From positions 186,001 through 250,000 of the forward strand of contig NZ_FNCF01000002.1 in the NCBI RefSeq assembly GCF_900100695.1: a DNA stretch of 64,000 bases, written 5' to 3'. Of this stretch, positions 60,904 to 64,000 are shown piece by piece. Source of the DNA: Klenkia brasiliensis. Lineage in GTDB: Bacteria; Actinomycetota; Actinomycetes; Mycobacteriales; Geodermatophilaceae. The notes under the pieces were generated by a model. The model saw only the letters and a program-made list of their open reading frames with translations. It had not been told where the DNA came from and searched no databases. The translations under genes and the position numbers were made by a program. Positions within the stretch are counted from its first letter, which is position 1; every line of letters begins with the position of its first letter.

Positions 60904-61434
60904 TCAGCCGGGCCCGAGCGGGAGGTGCATGAGCAGCTCGTCGCGCAGCTCGCCGTCGCCCAGGCGGATCGCACCCGGCCACCGGCCCACCTCCCGGTAG
61001 CCGTGCCGGGCGTAGAAGCCGTCGGCGCCGGTGCCCGCCCGCACGGTCAGGTGCAGGGAGTGCAGACCGAGCTCCCGGGCCCGGTCGGCGGCCGCGAAGA
61101 GCAGCCGGGAGCCCACCCCGGTGCCCCGGGCGGCGGGGTGCGTCTGCACCCGCTTCAGGGTCGCCCAGTGCGCGAAGATCGGCTGCGGGTTGCGCTCGAG
61201 CACCAGCCAGCCGGCCAGGCGCCCCTCCCCGGTGGCGACCAGCAGCTGGACGCCGTCGGACAGCGAGCCGACCAGGGCGTCCAGCACCGGGGCGACGGTC
61301 GCGTCGTCCACCGGGACGACGGGGAACCCCACCGCGCCGCCGGTGTTGGTGACGTCGCGCCAGCAGTCCAGCAGCGCCGCGCGCAGCGGGGGGTCCACCT
61401 GGGCGGGGTCGGTTCGCCAGCGCAGCTCCGTCAC
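60904..61434 (-). CDS. GNAT-family N-acetyltransferase
   Basis: 176 residues. THPAARGTGVGSRLLFAAADRARELG is the acetyl-CoA loop and the following helix of the GNAT fold; FYARHGYREVGRW ends the fold. Substrate unknown. GTG start overlaps the stop of the argO-like gene. Convergent with the MprF-rhomboid gene, touching it without a gap. Confidence 0.9.
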   Translation of the reverse strand: MTELRWRTDPAQVDPPLRAALLDCWRDVTNTGGAVGFPVVPVDDATVAPVLDALVGSLSDGVQLLVATGEGRLAGWLVLERNPQPIFAHWATLKRVQTHPAARGTGVGSRLLFAAADRARELGLHSLHLTVRAGTGADGFYARHGYREVGRWPGAIRLGDGELRDELLMHLPLGPG

Positions 61435-62051
61435 CCCACGATCCCACCAGGCCCGACCAGCAGGGAGACCGCGAGGGCGGCCATGACGAGCGCGATGACG
61501 CCGTCGAGCACCCGCCAGGCCGCCGGCCGGGCGAACACCGGGCGCAGTGCGCGGGCGCCGAAGCCCAGCCCGGTGAACCACAGCAGGCTGGCCGTGCAGG
61601 CGCCGGCGGCGAACCACCAGCGGTCGTCGCCGTGCGTGCCGGCCACCGAGCCCAGCAGCAGCACGGTGTCCAGGTACACGTGCGGGTTCAGCCAGGTCAG
61701 CGCCACGGCCGTGCCCACCACGGCACCGATCCCGGCCCGGCTGCCCCCGGCGTCGGTGGCCAGCGCGGCCGGCCGCAGGGCCCGCCGGGCGGCCAGCACC
61801 GCGTAGCCGCCGAGGAACAGCGCGCCGGCGACCCGCACGACGTCGACCAGCCACGGCACCCGGGTCAGCACCGCCCCGGTCCCGCCCACCCCGGCCAGGA
61901 TCAGCACCACGTCGGACACGGCGCAGACCGCCACGACGGCGGCCACGTGCTCCCGGCGCAGGCCCTGGCGCAGCACGAAGGCGTTCTGCGCGCCGATGGC
62001 GACGATCAGGGACAGGCCGAGGCCGAGGCCGGCCAGCACAGCGGTGAGCAC
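61431..62051 (-). CDS. LysE/ArgO-family amino acid exporter
   Basis: 206 residues with six membrane helices. GLSLIVAIGAQNAFVLRQGLRREH and ALTWLNPHVYLDTVLLLGSVAG are the LysE/ArgO signatures. It exports basic amino acids such as Arg or Lys. GTG start. Divergent from the LysR-type regulator, the classic argO-argP (lysE-lysG) pair. Confidence 0.93.
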   Translation of the reverse strand: MLTAVLAGLGLGLSLIVAIGAQNAFVLRQGLRREHVAAVVAVCAVSDVVLILAGVGGTGAVLTRVPWLVDVVRVAGALFLGGYAVLAARRALRPAALATDAGGSRAGIGAVVGTAVALTWLNPHVYLDTVLLLGSVAGTHGDDRWWFAAGACTASLLWFTGLGFGARALRPVFARPAAWRVLDGVIALVMAALAVSLLVGPGGIVG

Positions 62052-62122
62052 GGGTCCGACGCTAGGGCTGCGGGGCCGACAGTTCCGCGCACGGTTCTGC
62101 AGCACCGTAAGCTGCACTGTCG

Positions 62123-62989
62123 ATGGACCTGGCCCAGCTGCAGGCGCTCGCCGCCGCCGTGGAGGCGGGCACCCTCGACGGTGCCGCCCGGCTGCTGCAC
62201 GTCACGCCGTCGGCGGTGAGCCAGCGGCTGCGGGCGCTGGAGTCCGCCACCGGGCAGGTGCTGCTGGTGCGCAGCCGGCCCGTCGTCCCGACCGAGGCCG
62301 GTGCCGCGGTGCTGCGGCTGGCCCGCCAGGTGCAGCTGCTGGTCGCCGACACCACCGCGCAGCTGGCCGGGTCCGCCACGTCGGGGCCGCCCGTGCTGCC
62401 GGTGGCGGTCAATGCCGACTCGCTGGCCACCTGGTTCCTGCCCGCGGTCGCGCCGCTGGCCGACCGGGTGCAGCTCGACGTCCGGGTGGCCGACCAGACG
62501 CTGACCAGCGCCCTGCTGCGCGACGGCACGGTGATGGCCGCGGTGACCGCCGACCCCGTCGCCGTCCCCGGGTGCTCGGTCACCCGGCTGGGCGCGATGA
62601 CCTACCGGCCGATGGCCACCGCCGCCTTCGCCCGCACCTGGTTCGCCGGCGGCACCACCCCCGCCGAGCTGCGCCGCGCCCCGGTCGTGGTGTTCGACCG
62701 CACCGACGACCTGCAGGCGGCCTACCTGAGCCGGCGCACCCACGACCGGCCGGCCCCGCCGGTGCACTTCGTGCCCGCCAGCGCCGACTACCTGACCGCC
62801 GTCCGGCTCGGGCTGGGCTGGGGCATGGTGCCCGACCTGCAGACCGGGCCCGACGACGGACTGGTGGAGCTGGACCCGGCCGGGGCGGTGGACGTCGTCC
62901 TGTGGTGGCAGCAGTGGAAGCTGCGCTCGCCGAGCCTGGACGGCCTCGCCGCCGCCGTCCGCTCCGCCGCCCGCGCCGCCCTGGGCTGA
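62123..62989 (+). CDS. LysR-family regulator ArgP/LysG type
   Basis: 288 residues: N-terminal LysR HTH (MDLAQLQALAAAVEAGTLDGAARLLHVTPSAVSQRLRALE in segments) with a periplasmic-binding-type effector domain, including LPVAVNADSLATWFLP, a stretch typical of ArgP/LysG proteins. It should switch on the divergent exporter in response to lysine or arginine. ATG start. Confidence 0.93.
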   Translation: MDLAQLQALAAAVEAGTLDGAARLLHVTPSAVSQRLRALESATGQVLLVRSRPVVPTEAGAAVLRLARQVQLLVADTTAQLAGSATSGPPVLPVAVNADSLATWFLPAVAPLADRVQLDVRVADQTLTSALLRDGTVMAAVTADPVAVPGCSVTRLGAMTYRPMATAAFARTWFAGGTTPAELRRAPVVVFDRTDDLQAAYLSRRTHDRPAPPVHFVPASADYLTAVRLGLGWGMVPDLQTGPDDGLVELDPAGAVDVVLWWQQWKLRSPSLDGLAAAVRSAARAALG

Positions 62990-62995
62990 ACCGGG

Positions 62996-63886
62996 TCAGT
63001 CGTCGCCGGTGTGGCGGCCGGCCAGGCGGGCCAGCACGCGGCCGCCCTCGTGCTTGACCAGCAGCTTCTCCTGCGGGACGGCGACCGGGCCGCGGGTGGG
63101 CTGGCCGGCGTCGAGCTCGAACGCGGAGTCGTGCCAGGGGCAGACCAGGCAGTCGCGGCCGCGCACCTGCTCCACGGTGCCGTCGGACAGCGGCCCGCCC
63201 AGGTGCGCGCAGGCGTCGACGAACACGTCCACCCGCTCCCCGCGGCGCACCACGGCCAGCGGCACCGGCTCGCCGTTCCCCTGCCCGGACCGCCGTGCGG
63301 GCCGGCCGTCGGGCAGGTCGGCGAGCGGGCCGAGGTCGACCCAGTCGTGGGTCAGCGAGCGCGCGGCGGTGGCGGCGTGCGAGACGCCGGAGCTCTGCGC
63401 GTAGCTCATGTGCCCGCCGACCGCCGCCGAGCCGCCGGCCAGCGCCAGCCCGGCGTAGGCCAGCACCCGGCCGGCGGTTCCCGCCCCCCGCCTGCGGGCG
63501 ACCAGCGACCCGGCGTAGAGGCCCAGCGCCACGGAGTTCAGCGCGGCGTGCGCCAGCCCGACCCGGCGCACGCCCACCTCCTGCTGCGACCAGTCGGCCG
63601 AGCCGGCCATCGCGGTGGGGACGGCGGCGGCCACCCCGGTGCCGATGAGCAGGGTCGCGGCGGGTCGCAGCGGGGGGACGGCGTCCAGCAGACCGGCGGC
63701 CACCCAGCTGCCCACCGGGACCTGGGCCAGCACCGGGTGCAGCGGGTGGCCCAGCCAGGTGCCGTGCAGGGCGTCCTCGACGGCGCGCGGCCGCAGCGCG
63801 CGCTGCACGGCGGCCCGGACCGGGCGGTCGGCGCCGTCGAGGGCGGGGGAGTCGGCGATGCGGTCGAGGAATCCCAGCAGGCTCAT
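62996..63886 (-). CDS. DUF2231 - Rieske [2Fe-2S] membrane protein
   Basis: 296 residues. The N-terminal half (about 40-175) is a DUF2231 membrane domain with several helices (WLGHPLHPVLAQVPVGSW). The C-terminal Rieske domain binds 2Fe-2S with CAHLGG and CPWHDS (two Cys, two His), as seen in electron-transfer partners. ATG start. Convergent with the LysR gene. Confidence 0.92.
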   Translation of the reverse strand: MSLLGFLDRIADSPALDGADRPVRAAVQRALRPRAVEDALHGTWLGHPLHPVLAQVPVGSWVAAGLLDAVPPLRPAATLLIGTGVAAAVPTAMAGSADWSQQEVGVRRVGLAHAALNSVALGLYAGSLVARRRGAGTAGRVLAYAGLALAGGSAAVGGHMSYAQSSGVSHAATAARSLTHDWVDLGPLADLPDGRPARRSGQGNGEPVPLAVVRRGERVDVFVDACAHLGGPLSDGTVEQVRGRDCLVCPWHDSAFELDAGQPTRGPVAVPQEKLLVKHEGGRVLARLAGRHTGDD

Positions 63887-63939
63887 CGGCCGGGCCTACC
63901 CGGACCTCCCGGGTTCGGAACCGTTCCGGGCGGATCCGG

Positions 63940-64000
63940 TCAGATCCCGGTGGGGGGCGGGGTGGTCAGCTCGTCCTCGTCGGTGACCGGCGGCAGGTGG
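63940..64000 (-). CDS. 3' end of an unidentified gene
   Basis: The last 19 codons of a minus-strand frame that enters from beyond the window: HLPPVTDEDELTTPPPTGI then TGA. Acidic, Pro/Thr-rich tail; no family can be named from it. Confidence 0.45.
   Translation of the reverse strand, partial: HLPPVTDEDELTTPPPTGI

Overview
The window is very GC-rich (roughly 72-75% by eye over most of its length), uses many GTG starts and packs its genes with ATGA/GTGA overlaps. This points to a high-GC actinobacterium; the gene style and the palindromic intergenic repeats make me suspect the Geodermatophilaceae, but that is inference because there is no rRNA or other marker. I see no tRNA, rRNA, CRISPR array or intact insertion sequence. 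Most of the window is accessory catabolism, not housekeeping.

Layout. 0.2-7.4 kb: a transketolase/pyruvate-dehydrogenase-E1-like enzyme, a flavin monooxygenase of the LLM class, and a four-gene minus-strand run ending in threonine ammonia-lyase. 7.4-12.9 kb: pyruvate carboxylase, a tiny unknown gene and a chemoreceptor. 12.9-18.4 kb: a RutA-centred cluster (isocitrate-lyase/PEP-mutase family protein, RutA, MmgE/PrpD, isochorismatase-type amidohydrolase, WrbA-like flavoprotein) facing a FadR/GntR regulator; probably degradation of a pyrimidine or related N-heterocycle. 18.4-22.0 kb: an AT-richer island with a single-protein AAA ATPase-DUF4435 fusion that resembles the merged form of the PARIS anti-phage system, plus a decayed TetR gene. 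22.1-30.5 kb: a seven-gene minus-strand operon (substrate-binding lipoprotein, phosphotriesterase-like PHP, ROK kinase, permease, YhfX-type PLP enzyme, ABC ATPase, two-SIS-domain protein) facing a ROK repressor; it looks like an undescribed sugar or amino-sugar pathway.

30.5-35.5 kb: an amidase facing a MaoC - CaiB/BaiF - acyl-CoA dehydrogenase - CitE operon, which fits catabolism of a branched C5 dicarboxylic acid through its CoA thioester. 35.5-46.3 kb: Lrp/AsnC regulator, VIT-family transporter, then two ureohydrolase clusters: one with an NCS1 permease, an NTF2-like protein and a divergent cyclase, the other with copper amine oxidase and aldehyde dehydrogenase (agmatine/guanidino/polyamine breakdown). 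A PP2C phosphatase and a protein that looks like a degenerate GGDEF domain lie between them. 46.3-50.1 kb: small proteins and a glutathione peroxidase - DUF2237 - glucose-6-phosphate dehydrogenase operon. 50.1-53.4 kb: acetoacetyl-CoA synthetase and an acyl-CoA dehydrogenase. 53.5-64.0 kb: membrane acyltransferase, VOC protein, WYL regulator, Tat-exported polysaccharide deacetylase, a split lysyl-phosphatidylglycerol-synthase-like pair whose second member carries a rhomboid-like C-terminus, GNAT, LysE/ArgO exporter with its LysR regulator, a Rieske protein, and the 3' end of one more gene.

The best candidates for something new are the PHP/YhfX/SIS/ROK operon, the AAA-DUF4435 island, the incomplete Rut-like cluster, the MprF-rhomboid fusion and the pair of covarying palindromic repeats. 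All functions are read from sequence by eye; none has been checked by database search.
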